From: Planctomycetota bacterium
GTDB taxonomy: Bacteria > Planctomycetota > Phycisphaerae > WQYP01
DNA: 8,595 nucleotides
Assembly (NCBI GenBank): GCA_021798635.1
Contig: JAJZGH010000221.1
Coordinates: forward strand, 1 to 8,595
Reading direction: 5' to 3'
Part shown: positions 1 to 6,279 of the stretch, one piece after another
How positions within the stretch are numbered: position 1 is the stretch's first letter
How the letters are laid out: every line of letters starts with the position of its first letter
Position numbers and translations under genes: made by a program
Notes under the pieces: model-generated
What the model saw: only the letters and a program-made list of their open reading frames with translations
The model's database searches: none
Told to the model about the DNA's origin: nothing

Positions 1-31
1 ACGGGCGAATCACAGGTGGCAAAGCCCTTTT

Positions 32-102
32 TGGGGGATGGTGTAACGGTAGCACAGCAGATTTTGGTTCTGCTTGTTCTGGTTCGAATCCAGATCCCCC
101 AG
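32..102 (+). tRNA. tRNA-Gln (anticodon UUG)
   Basis: The cloverleaf folds cleanly. The acceptor stem pairs TGGGGGA (32-38) with TCCCCCA (95-101), and the discriminator is G102. The anticodon stem GCAGA/TCTGC encloses loop TTTTGGT, giving anticodon TTG, which reads CAA. The T arm is TCTGG-TTCGAAT-CCAGA. The U1-A72 first pair is typical of bacterial tRNA-Gln. No CCA is encoded, so it must be added after transcription. The discriminator base is also the first base of a hairpin that begins the trailer element described next, so tRNA and element would be in the same transcript if transcription reads through. Confidence 0.97.
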
Positions 103-214
103 TTTTGGCCGAAGGCCAAAACAGAGCAGGTGAATTTAGAGAGGTGAGCAGTAGAGCACATAAGGTTGGGTCGTAAGAGTGGCTGTCGCCGGAGCGTGAA
201 AATCCCACCTGCGG
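102..214 (+). ncRNA. tRNA-trailer structured element, copy 1 (behind tRNA-Gln)
   Basis: A structured element that I do not recognise. It starts at the tRNA discriminator base. Hairpin 1 has nine pairs (102-110 with 114-122, loop GAA). A closing helix pairs GCAGGTG (126-132) with CACCTGC (206-212). An inner helix pairs ATTT (134-137) with AAAT (200-203), leaving a CC bulge at 204-205. Hairpin 2 is TGGC-TGTC-GCCG (180-191). Between them lies the block GTAGAGCACATAAGG (151-165) followed by TGGG (167-170), conserved in all three copies of the window. Hairpin 1 has no U-run after it, so it does not look like a standard intrinsic terminator. The structure is supported by compensatory changes in copy 3; transcription and function are inferred. 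Confidence 0.68.
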
Positions 215-237
215 TCACCTGTTCACCTGATCACCTG
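215..237 (+). repeat. Short tandem repeat TCACCTG (three units, period 8)
   Basis: TCACCTG occurs at 215-221, 223-229 and 231-237 in the 30-bp linker between element copies 1 and 2. Each unit is the exact complement of CAGGTGA at 127-133 in copy 1 and 272-278 in copy 2. The repeats could therefore act as alternative partners for the closing helix, or be a relic of the slippage or recombination that duplicated the element. Confidence 0.85.
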
Positions 238-246
238 TTCAACGCA

Positions 247-359
247 GTTTTGGCCGAAGGCCAAAACAGAGCAGGTGAATTTAGAGAGGTGAGCAGTAGA
301 GCACATAAGGTTGGGTTGTAAGAGTGGCTGTCGCCGGAGCGTGAAAATCCCACCTGCGG
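247..359 (+). ncRNA. tRNA-trailer structured element, copy 2
   Basis: This is a direct repeat of copy 1: positions 245-359 match 100-214 over 115 bp with one difference (C172 versus T317). All helices are retained: hairpin 1 at 247-267, closing helix 271-277 with 351-357, and hairpin 2 at 325-336. The copy is not preceded by a tRNA. It carries only the CAG that matches the last bases of tRNA-Gln in copy 1. The tandem arrangement after a tRNA resembles in layout the repeat units behind E. coli tyrT, with no sequence match claimed. The near identity means recent duplication or homogenisation. The element ends about 60 bp before the glmU-like start codon, so it could also lie in that gene's leader. 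Confidence 0.66.
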
Positions 360-420
360 GCGGGAGATTCCATGCAGTCGAAACACATTCTCCAGAATTT
401 GAAAAAAGGATAATTCATTC

Positions 421-1350
421 ATGCCCTTAGCCGCTATTATCCTCGCTGCCGGTAAATCTACGCGTATGAAAAGTCAACGGGTCAAGGTCCTGCATGAAAT
501 ATGCGGGCGGCCCATGCTGGCGTATGTGTTGGATGCCGCACGGCAATCCGGTGTGCAGCGAATCGTTGTGGTGGTGGGCCATGATCGGGAATCGGTCATG
601 CGGGAATTTGCGGGGCAAAGCGATATTGTGTGGGTTCATCAGTCGGAACAGAAAGGCACGGGACACGCTGTGCAAATGTGCCGGGCGGCATTTCATGATT
701 TTGTTGGCGAAGTATTTGTGCTCGCCGGTGACGGTCCGCTGATTCGTGCCCAGACTCTAACGCAAATCCTGGAAGCGCATCGTGCCAAAAACGCTGCCAT
801 GACGTTGGCCACCAGCGTGATTGATAACCCACAGGGTTATGGGCGGATTATCCGTGATGGTGCAGGTGAAATTCTGGGCATTGTGGAAGAAAAAGATGCA
901 TCTGTTGAGCAACGCGAAATCCATGAAGTAAATCCGTCCTATTATTTGTTTGATTCGACCCAACTTTTCAAAGGGCTGGACGATATTAAGCCTAATAATC
1001 AGAAAGGCGAATATTATTTGACGGATACATTGGCCATTTTGCGCCACGCGGGCCGAACGGTCACAGCCTTGGCGGCGGTGCCTGCGGAGGACATTTTAAG
1101 CATCAATTCGCGGCTGGAATTGGCCCTGGTAAGCCGGGTCATGCAGAGGCGAATTCAGGCGTCCGTGATGGAGTCGGGCGTAACAATTGTCAGTCCGGAC
1201 AACACTTGGATTGAATTTGGGGCGAAAATCGGTCAAGATACTGTGCTCGAGGCGTTTGCATGGGTCGGCGCCGGGGCGGAAATTGAACCCGCCAGCCATG
1301 TGGCGGCCTCGACGGTAATTGGCCGTGGCGGGAAATTTCCTGCGGAATAA
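421..1350 (+). CDS. glmU: GlmU-like UTP:GlcNAc-1-phosphate uridylyltransferase, lacking the acetyltransferase domain
   Basis: The 309-residue product would join UTP and N-acetylglucosamine-1-phosphate to make UDP-GlcNAc, the cytoplasmic precursor of peptidoglycan and other envelope glycans. The Rossmann-like pyrophosphorylase domain fills about residues 1-230. Visible motifs are LAAGKSTRMKS (8-18), KVLH (22-25), GTGHA (79-83), GD (103-104), GYGR (139-142), E156, N171, GEYYLTD (196-202) and N229, all of which line the substrate site in GlmU. After residue 250 only a short stretch of left-handed beta-helix style hexapeptides follows. E. coli GlmU is 456 residues, so most of the acetyltransferase half, including its catalytic His and the CoA-binding region, is missing. 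No remnant is readable downstream. AAGGA at 406-410 lies 10 nt before the ATG. A related sugar-1-phosphate nucleotidyltransferase with another substrate is possible. Confidence 0.88.
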   Translation: MPLAAIILAAGKSTRMKSQRVKVLHEICGRPMLAYVLDAARQSGVQRIVVVVGHDRESVMREFAGQSDIVWVHQSEQKGTGHAVQMCRAAFHDFVGEVFVLAGDGPLIRAQTLTQILEAHRAKNAAMTLATSVIDNPQGYGRIIRDGAGEILGIVEEKDASVEQREIHEVNPSYYLFDSTQLFKGLDDIKPNNQKGEYYLTDTLAILRHAGRTVTALAAVPAEDILSINSRLELALVSRVMQRRIQASVMESGVTIVSPDNTWIEFGAKIGQDTVLEAFAWVGAGAEIEPASHVAASTVIGRGGKFPAE

Positions 1351-1434
1351 CGGGCGGATTTGAGCGCATAAATTCGCGAAGGATTTCAAGTGTCTGTGCG
1401 ACAGGCCCTTGCGTCATGGAAGAAAAACTCGGTA

Positions 1435-1452
1435 TGGCGCGGCGACGCGCCA
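1435..1452 (+). other. Hairpin with GNRA-type loop in the glmU-prs intergenic region
   Basis: TGGCGCG (1435-1441) pairs perfectly with CGCGCCA (1446-1452) around the tetraloop GCGA. T-rich sequence (TTTTGTTTT) begins about 11 nt later, so it is not a canonical intrinsic terminator. It may be a weak terminator or attenuator between the genes, a stabilising end of the upstream message, or chance in GC-rich sequence. Confidence 0.4.
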
Positions 1453-1507
1453 CCGGGGAAGTTTTGTTTTGAGAACGGCGAAAAATAATTCGCCCGGGTG
1501 TTTGTCA

Positions 1508-2491
1508 ATGAGTGATCTGCAACATGGGCTGAAAATTTTCGCCGGCCGGTCCAATCCGGTCCTGACGAAAAACATTTGCGATCATATCGGCATTCCGCTG
1601 GGCAAAGCCCGCACGGAAAGTTTTCCCGACGGCGAGTTGATCGTCAAACTTGATGAAGACGTGCGCGGGCGCGATTGTTTTATCGTTCAGCCCACCTGCC
1701 AGCCGGTCAATGACACACTTATTGAATTGCTGATCTGGGTGGACTGCCTGATGCGGGCCTCGGCCATGCGGATCACCGCGGTGGTGCCTTATTTTGGTTA
1801 TGCCCGGCAGGATCGCAAAAGTGAGGGGCGCACACCGATTACCGCGAAGATGGTCTCCAACATTATCACCGCCGCCGGAGTGGACCGGGTGATTGCCATG
1901 GATCTTCATGCGGCGCAGGTACAGGGATTTTTTGATCTGCCGGTGGATCATCTGCTGGCCTCGCCGGTGTTTGTAGCCTGGTATAGAAAACAACTGCCCG
2001 AGCTCGGGCGCATTGCGATTGTCTCGCCTGATCCGGGAAATCTGAAAGCCGCCAGTTATTACGCGGAAGTCCTCGGCGGCGATCTGGCCTTTATTGATAA
2101 GCGCCGGCACTCGAGCACCAAAGTGACGATGTCCGCCATTGTCGGCGACGTAAAAGATAAAACCGTGCTGATGTTTGATGACATGATCACCACCGGTGGA
2201 ACCGTATCGGAAGCCAGCAAAATACTCAAGGATCACGGTGCCCGGGCCGTGCACATTGCCGCGACGCACGGCATCTTTGCGGGCAACGCCATCGAACGCC
2301 TGGCCAAAAGCTCCATCGAAAAAATTGTTATCACGGATACGGTTCCGCTGGATTCACGACTGGATCCCATACGTGACCGTCTGGTGGTGCTGTCGGTTGC
2401 GGATTTACTGGGTGAAGCGATTAAGCGCATTCACCTGAATCAGTCGGTGTCCATATTGTTTGATAACGGCGGTAACGGCGGGAAGCGGTAA
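1508..2491 (+). CDS. prs: Ribose-phosphate pyrophosphokinase (PRPP synthase)
   Basis: The enzyme makes 5-phosphoribosyl-1-pyrophosphate from ribose-5-phosphate and ATP, feeding purine, pyrimidine, NAD, histidine and tryptophan synthesis in the cytoplasm. The product has 327 residues, close to the usual length near 315. Key features are FPDGE near residues 38-42, the catalytic flexible loop YARQDRK (98-104), SPDPGN (173-178) and the PRPP-binding loop FDDMITTGGT (223-232). The start MSDLQHGLKIFAGRSN fits the family N-terminus. The frame is open upstream to a TTG at 1409, but that extension has no family character. No strong ribosome binding site precedes the ATG; the nearest purine run is GGGTG at about 1496-1500. 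The gene follows the glmU-like gene by 157 bp, and both make activated sugar phosphates. Confidence 0.96.
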   Translation: MSDLQHGLKIFAGRSNPVLTKNICDHIGIPLGKARTESFPDGELIVKLDEDVRGRDCFIVQPTCQPVNDTLIELLIWVDCLMRASAMRITAVVPYFGYARQDRKSEGRTPITAKMVSNIITAAGVDRVIAMDLHAAQVQGFFDLPVDHLLASPVFVAWYRKQLPELGRIAIVSPDPGNLKAASYYAEVLGGDLAFIDKRRHSSTKVTMSAIVGDVKDKTVLMFDDMITTGGTVSEASKILKDHGARAVHIAATHGIFAGNAIERLAKSSIEKIVITDTVPLDSRLDPIRDRLVVLSVADLLGEAIKRIHLNQSVSILFDNGGNGGKR

Positions 2492-2556
2492 AAATAGCTC
2501 AATGAATGTAACGGAAAGTTTTGTTAACAACTACTCATTTATCAGGAGAATCAGCC

Positions 2557-3264
2557 ATGGTGGCAGCAACTGAACACAAACGTCATACACTGGAAGTCAA
2601 TATCCGCAGCGCCCCGGGGCGCAAGGGTGCTGTGCACTTGCGGGAAAATGGAAAAATTCCCGGCGTGGTTTATGGACTGGCCAAAGAGAACCTGCCCATC
2701 GAACTTGGCGCTAAGGAAGCCGAACGCGCCATTCACTCCGGTGCGCATCTGGTGGATATTAAACTCAATGGATCGGTTGAACACGTCCTGATTCAGGATG
2801 TGCAATATGATTATCTGCAGTCGGTTATTGAGCATGTTGATTTCATGCGCATTGATCCTACTCATAAGGTCCGGGTTAAAGTGCCGGTGGAATTCCGCGG
2901 CACCCCCAAAGGCGCCAAAGAAGGCGGCATCCTGGAAGTGCAGATTTCCGAACTGGAAGTGGAAGTTCTGCCGCTGGAAATTCCCGATAAGATTCGCTTT
3001 GATGTGGAGCATCTGGAAATTCACGGCTTGGTCCATGCCAAAGAAATTCCCTTGCCCGCAGGCGTCCGATTGCTGAACCCGGCGGACCAGATTCTCTGTC
3101 AGGTGCGGACCGTCAAGGAAGTCACACCGGAAGTCACCGTGGCTGCCGGAGTGGCGGAACCGGAAGTTATTGGCAAGAAACCGGCGGAAGAAGGCGCCGC
3201 GCCTGCAGCCGCCGGCGGGAAGGCCGCACCGGCCGCCAAAAAGGACGCACCGGCGAAAAAATAA
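2557..3264 (+). CDS. rplY: Large-subunit ribosomal protein bL25 (Ctc/TL5 type)
   Basis: bL25 binds 5S rRNA in the large ribosomal subunit. The 235-residue product is the long two-domain Ctc/TL5 form, not the short E. coli L25 of about 94 residues. The N-terminal 5S-binding domain covers about residues 1-95 and includes GKIPGVVYG and the HVDFMRID region. The second beta-rich domain extends to about residue 190 (VPVEFRGTPKGAKEGGILE). The last 35 or so residues form a low-complexity tail rich in Ala, Lys and Pro, probably disordered and RNA-binding. The start is fixed by AGGAG at 2544-2548, 8 nt before the ATG. A TTG at 2521 in the same frame lies upstream of that site and is rejected. Placement just before pth is common in bacteria. 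Confidence 0.96.
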   Translation: MVAATEHKRHTLEVNIRSAPGRKGAVHLRENGKIPGVVYGLAKENLPIELGAKEAERAIHSGAHLVDIKLNGSVEHVLIQDVQYDYLQSVIEHVDFMRIDPTHKVRVKVPVEFRGTPKGAKEGGILEVQISELEVEVLPLEIPDKIRFDVEHLEIHGLVHAKEIPLPAGVRLLNPADQILCQVRTVKEVTPEVTVAAGVAEPEVIGKKPAEEGAAPAAAGGKAAPAAKKDAPAKK

Positions 3265-3384
3265 GTGTTGGAACATACGCAAGGTACCGGTTAATTGTGT
3301 CCGGCTTGGCCGCATGATTTGCCGGCACCTGGTGCGGATACCAGATACGGAAATAGTCCGGTAAACAACAACAGGCAGGACGGC

Positions 3385-3975
3385 ATGAAACTGGTTGCCG
3401 GTTTAGGGAATCCGGGTGCGGAATATGCCCGCACCCGGCATAACGCGGGCTTTATGGTGCTGGATATTCTGGCCCAGCAGGCCGGCCAGCGCTGGAAATC
3501 AGGCTTTGACGGATTATGCTGCCAGATGGTCGGCGAAGAGAAAATGCTGCTGCTGAAGCCCGCGACGTTTATGAACCGCAGCGGGCAATCGGTGGCGGCG
3601 GCCATGCGATTTCATGCGTTGAGCATGGCCGATCTGCTGGTGGTGGTGGATGATATATATCTGCCCTGCGGCAAGATTCGTATGCGGGCCGGCGGCTCAA
3701 GCGGCGGACATAACGGCCTGTCGGATGTGCAACGACACATGGGGCAGTTTGCGGATGCCGCAGCCCAGCCGCCGACGCAATATGCCCGCCTGCGAATCGG
3801 CGTTGGTGAGCCGGGCCGCGTGCCGCTGGAGGCCTATGTGCTGTCGGCATTTTCACCCGGGCAATGGGCGGAGATGCAGACCGCTTTGAGCCAGGCTGCG
3901 GACGCGGTACAATATTGGGCTTTGCATGGCGTGGAAAAAGCGATGAGTCGCTTTAACGTCGGCAACGAGGGCTGA
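3385..3975 (+). CDS. pth: Peptidyl-tRNA hydrolase
   Basis: The enzyme cleaves the ester bond between peptide and tRNA on peptidyl-tRNAs that fall off the ribosome, recycling tRNA in the cytoplasm. The product has 196 residues, the normal size for bacterial Pth. It carries the signature GLGNPGAEYARTRHNAG (6-22) with N9 and catalytic H19, then KPATFMNRSG with N64, D89 in VVDDIYLP, and GGHNGL with N110. These match the active-site and tRNA-binding residues of E. coli Pth. The ATG at 3385 begins MKLVAGLGNPG, the expected start, with AGGA at 3377-3380 close before it. An in-frame ATG at 3295 would add 30 residues with no family similarity. The gene lies 120 bp after rplY and 84 bp before rpsF. Confidence 0.96.
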   Translation: MKLVAGLGNPGAEYARTRHNAGFMVLDILAQQAGQRWKSGFDGLCCQMVGEEKMLLLKPATFMNRSGQSVAAAMRFHALSMADLLVVVDDIYLPCGKIRMRAGGSSGGHNGLSDVQRHMGQFADAAAQPPTQYARLRIGVGEPGRVPLEAYVLSAFSPGQWAEMQTALSQAADAVQYWALHGVEKAMSRFNVGNEG

Positions 3976-4059
3976 GAGAAGTGAATTTTTGTGCCCGGCG
4001 GTGAAACCCATGGCGGCGCGTGTTGCGCTGCTCGCCGTCTGGAGCGATTTGGAGCGTTT

Positions 4060-4533
4060 ATGGCTACGCATATCCGGCAGTACGAGGCAATGTTTCTTCT
4101 CAACGCGGGCTACGCCAGCGGGAATTGGGATGCGGCAAAAGCAGAGGTGGAACATATTCTTCACCGTGCCAATGCTGAAATTTTACACCTTAAAAAATGG
4201 GATGAACGGCGGCTGGCTTTTCCCGTAAAGGGCAACAAGCGCGGCGTGTATGTTCTGGTATTTTTCAAGGCCGAAGGCCCGAAGATCGCCGGCATTGAAC
4301 GTGATTCCCAGTTATCGGAAAATATTCTCCGGGTACTGGTGATCAAGGCTGAACACCTGGCGTTGAAGGACGTTGAGGCCATGGTGCCCCAGCAACCGAT
4401 TATCGAAGATCACTTCGGACGCCACACGTCGCCGCGCCGGCCCGATCGGGATCGTGCGCCTCACGCTGAGGCGGCAGAACCGGTCGTCGATGCGATCGAA
4501 GACACGGTCGTTGATATTGCGGATGGCAAGTAA
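4060..4533 (+). CDS. rpsF: Small-subunit ribosomal protein bS6
   Basis: bS6 is a small-subunit ribosomal protein that binds 16S rRNA together with bS18. The 157-residue product has the S6 fold over about residues 5-100: RQYEAMFLLN at the N-terminus, a helix (NWDAAKAEVEHILHRA), the basic KGNKRGVYVLVFF strands, and SENILRVLVIKAEHL. The remaining 55 residues are a charged, probably disordered extension, longer than in E. coli S6 once its own acidic tail is allowed for. The start is chosen at MATHIRQYEAM, with GGAG at 4051-4054, 5 nt before it. A GTG at 3991 would add an unrelated N-terminus. The bS18 partner gene is not in this window. Confidence 0.93.
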   Translation: MATHIRQYEAMFLLNAGYASGNWDAAKAEVEHILHRANAEILHLKKWDERRLAFPVKGNKRGVYVLVFFKAEGPKIAGIERDSQLSENILRVLVIKAEHLALKDVEAMVPQQPIIEDHFGRHTSPRRPDRDRAPHAEAAEPVVDAIEDTVVDIADGK

Positions 4534-4536
4534 CAT

Positions 4537-4610
4537 CTTATGCTGCACGGCGGTATTACGGCGGTATGAACGTGATCCTAAAATCACTCGCCCGGGCGCG
4601 GGTGCATAAG
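4537..4610 (+). promoter_or_regulatory. Possible RNA structure in the rpsF-ssb intergenic region
   Basis: CTTATGC (4537-4543) is the exact complement of GCATAAG (4604-4610), with further GTGC/GCAC pairing possible beside it through a small bulge. The enclosed stretch holds the 10-mer ACGGCGGTAT twice (4547-4556 and 4558-4567) and the palindrome CGCCCGGGCG. The right arm ends one base before the ssb ribosome binding site AGGAG (4612-4616). Such a fold could influence ssb translation. It is a hypothesis from a single sequence with no covariation evidence. Confidence 0.35.
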
Positions 4611-4621
4611 CAGGAGCAGGT

Positions 4622-5125
4622 ATGGCCAACTTAAACAAAGTGTTTCTGATGGGTAATTTAACGCGCGATCCGCAGTTAAGCTTTCTCCCCAGCCAGACGC
4701 CCGTTTGTGAAATGGGCCTGGCCGTCAATCGCCGCTGGAACGGCCAGGACGGTCAGCCGCGCGAAGAAGTCACCTTTGTCGATTGTGTTTCCTATGGCCG
4801 ACAGGCGGAAACACTTTCTAAATACCTCCGCAAGGGTAAACCTGTATTCATCGAGGGACGCCTGAAGCTCGACCAATGGGAAGCCCAGGATGGCACCAAA
4901 CGCAGCCGAATGCGGGTGATCATCGAGGGATTCCAATTTATCGACAGCCGTCCCGCCGGAGGTGGTGATTCCGCCGCCCCGGATGATGAATCCGGTGGTG
5001 CCCCGGCCCCACGGCCGCCCTATCGCCCGGCAGCTCGCACCGCACCGGCCCGGCCCGCCCCAGCGGACGAACCGCCGCCGGAAGTTGATGCTCCGCCCAT
5101 TCGGGATGATGACATCCCGTTTTGA
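4622..5125 (+). CDS. ssb: Single-stranded DNA-binding protein
   Basis: SSB coats single-stranded DNA in replication, repair and recombination and recruits partner proteins through its C-terminal tip. The 167-residue product has an OB-fold domain at about residues 1-110, including NKVFLMGNLTRDPQLS (5-20), FVDCVSYGRQAETLSKYLRK (52-71) and the GRLKLDQWEAQDG stretch (79-91). A Pro/Ala/Gly-rich linker follows (about 111-160). The acidic partner-binding tip DDDIPF (162-167) is intact. AGGAG at 4612-4616 lies 5 nt before the ATG. The gene sits between rpsF and rplI, the usual bacterial arrangement, except that rpsR is not beside it. Confidence 0.97.
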   Translation: MANLNKVFLMGNLTRDPQLSFLPSQTPVCEMGLAVNRRWNGQDGQPREEVTFVDCVSYGRQAETLSKYLRKGKPVFIEGRLKLDQWEAQDGTKRSRMRVIIEGFQFIDSRPAGGGDSAAPDDESGGAPAPRPPYRPAARTAPARPAPADEPPPEVDAPPIRDDDIPF

Positions 5126-5186
5126 CCATAGGAATGATTTTGGAATTGCAAGAAGTTAGAGAAATTTAAAATAATCGAGGTACACT

Positions 5187-5714
5187 ATGAAAGTTTTATT
5201 AACCGACACCATTAACAACATCGGCACCGTTGGCGAAGTCGTGGACGTCCGCGACGGCTATGCCCGCAACTATCTGTTGCCCCACAACCTGGCTCTGGCA
5301 CCGACTGACGGCAACATCAAACGCTATGAAGCCGCCCGTAAAGAATACGACGCCAAGCTCAAGCTGTTGCGCGAACAGAAGGAAAAACTGGTTCTGGCCA
5401 TGGAAGGCCTGGAAATCACCATTGCCCGCGCCTCCAATGAAGAGGGACATCTTTTTGGATCCGTTTCCCGCCGCGATATTGCCGAGGAACTTCAGAAGCT
5501 TGGACACGCAGTGCAAGCGGATGACGTGCGATTGGATGAGCCATTACGCCGCATTGACACCTTCCAGGTTCCCGTTCAATTAGCCGGCGACCTGAAATGC
5601 CAAATCAAGATTTGGGTCGTCCGCGAAAAATCCGCCGAAGGCCAAGCCGCCGCTTCCGACGAATCGTCCGCAGCGACACCGGCCGCCGATAGTGGCGAAC
5701 CAGCTTCGGAATAA
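5187..5714 (+). CDS. rplI: Large-subunit ribosomal protein bL9
   Basis: bL9 binds 23S rRNA near the L1 stalk and extends away from the ribosome surface. The 175-residue product has the N-terminal domain with signature GYARNYLLP (24-32), the long connecting helix (about 41-75) rich in Lys and Glu, and the C-terminal domain containing GHLFGSVS (87-94). E. coli L9 has 149 residues. The extra residues, from about 149 onward, form an Ala/Ser/Glu-rich low-complexity acidic tail. GAGG at 5177-5180 lies 6 nt before the ATG. It follows ssb by 61 bp and is the last + strand gene of the cluster. CCGG-GTCTTTTA-CCGG just after the stop is only a weak hairpin, not a clear terminator. Confidence 0.96.
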   Translation: MKVLLTDTINNIGTVGEVVDVRDGYARNYLLPHNLALAPTDGNIKRYEAARKEYDAKLKLLREQKEKLVLAMEGLEITIARASNEEGHLFGSVSRRDIAEELQKLGHAVQADDVRLDEPLRRIDTFQVPVQLAGDLKCQIKIWVVREKSAEGQAAASDESSAATPAADSGEPASE

Positions 5715-6029
5715 CAGGCCGGGTCTTTTACCGGACAGTTTAAGCCATAATCGGTTCCGCTCGCTGCCGCAATTTCCTGGCGTGCGGACCGCTTCAGGCG
5801 TTGCGCCAACACGGCCTGATTTCAATTGATTATCCCGCAGGGCCGGGCGTCACGGACTGCCACGCGACATGATTCCGGAAAGCGCCGTCGGCAGGAGCCA
5901 TCGCGGACGCACGCGCCGCTAAGCAAGATTCCTTGTACACATCGTGTCATCGAATCGCATTTCGCGGATGCTTTGAGCCGACGCCTCATCCGGATACCGG
6001 CCTCATCGAAGCCCCGGGACGTGCCAATA
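5715..6029. other. Intergenic stretch without a recognisable gene
   Basis: About 315 bp between rplI and the repeats downstream of the tRNA-Arg trailer. The longest frame (5826-6056, +) gives an Arg/Ser/Pro-rich sequence with no family character and no ribosome binding site. It does not resemble bS18. No tRNA, clear terminator or strong repeat was seen here. The region separates convergent transcripts: the rplI cluster from the left and the tRNA-Arg trailer from the right. Confidence 0.6.
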
Positions 6030-6055
6030 AAAATAGACTGTCAAAATAGACTGTA
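6030..6055 (-). repeat. Tandem 13-bp repeat downstream of trailer copy 3
   Basis: AAAATAGACTGT is present at 6030-6041 and again at 6043-6054, separated by one base, so the unit is 13 bp repeated twice. On the minus strand, the transcribed strand for tRNA-Arg and its trailer, this reads as two AGTCTATTTT units ending in a T-rich run. It lies 5 bp past the end of the trailer element and could help end transcription, though no hairpin directly precedes the T-run. Confidence 0.75.
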
Positions 6056-6060
6056 GACCC

Positions 6061-6167
6061 CAGATGGGTTTGTGTTTCAGCGACAGCTACCCTTTTGTCC
6101 CAGCCTTATGTGCTCTACTCTGTACTCACTCTCCAAACATCTGCTCTATTTTTGCCTGCGGCAAAAA

Positions 6168-6168
<1 letters not shown>
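6061..6168 (-). ncRNA. tRNA-trailer structured element, copy 3 (behind tRNA-Arg)
   Basis: A diverged third copy on the minus strand, starting at the discriminator base of tRNA-Arg. Hairpin 1 pairs ATTTTTGCC with GGCAAAAAT around loop GCA (6148-6168). The closing helix pairs CAGATG (6143-6138) with CATCTG (6066-6061). An inner helix pairs TTTG (6137-6134) with CAAA (6072-6069), leaving the same CC bulge as copy 1. Hairpin 2 is TAGC-TGTC-GCTG (6089-6078). The block GTAGAGCACATAAGG (6118-6104) followed by TGGG is identical to copies 1 and 2. Six base pairs differ from copy 1 with both partners changed, which is direct support for an RNA structure. The function is unknown. Confidence 0.72.
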
Positions 6169-6241
<73 letters not shown>

Positions 6242-6279
6242 ATGTCAATGTGCTTCCCGGCTCCATTGACGAATTTAAC

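Noticed and set aside
102..122. Hairpin 1 behind tRNA-Gln as an intrinsic terminator
   Set aside because: No U-run follows; the sequence after the stem is CAGAGCAG. The same holds for copy 3, where AGAGCAG follows.
100..359. CRISPR array or integrative-element attachment site at the tRNA 3' end
   Set aside because: There are only two repeats of about 115 bp with one 30-bp linker, no cas gene and no integrase. The sequence shared with the tRNA end is just CAG, too short for a typical att site.
231..422. A 63-residue minus frame across trailer copy 2, with some peptide resemblance (LCALL) to a + frame across copy 3
   Set aside because: The resemblance follows from the shared nucleotide block. 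Spacing between hairpin 1 and that block differs by one nucleotide between copies 1 and 3 (29 versus 30), so the frame is not kept, and the substitutions preserve RNA pairing.
2551..3315. A 254-residue minus frame opposite rplY, and a similar one at 1505-2269 opposite prs
   Set aside because: Both are shadows of strongly supported + strand genes. Their products are low-complexity and match no family I know.
4014..4037. Hairpin CGGCG/CGCCG before rpsF as an S6:S18 leader motif
   Set aside because: Only five pairs are clear, and I could not place the conserved bulge and loop of the known motif. GC-rich sequence makes such pairing likely by chance.
5826..6056. A 76-residue + frame considered as a displaced rpsR
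   Set aside because: It is Arg-rich but lacks any bS18 signature and has no ribosome binding site.
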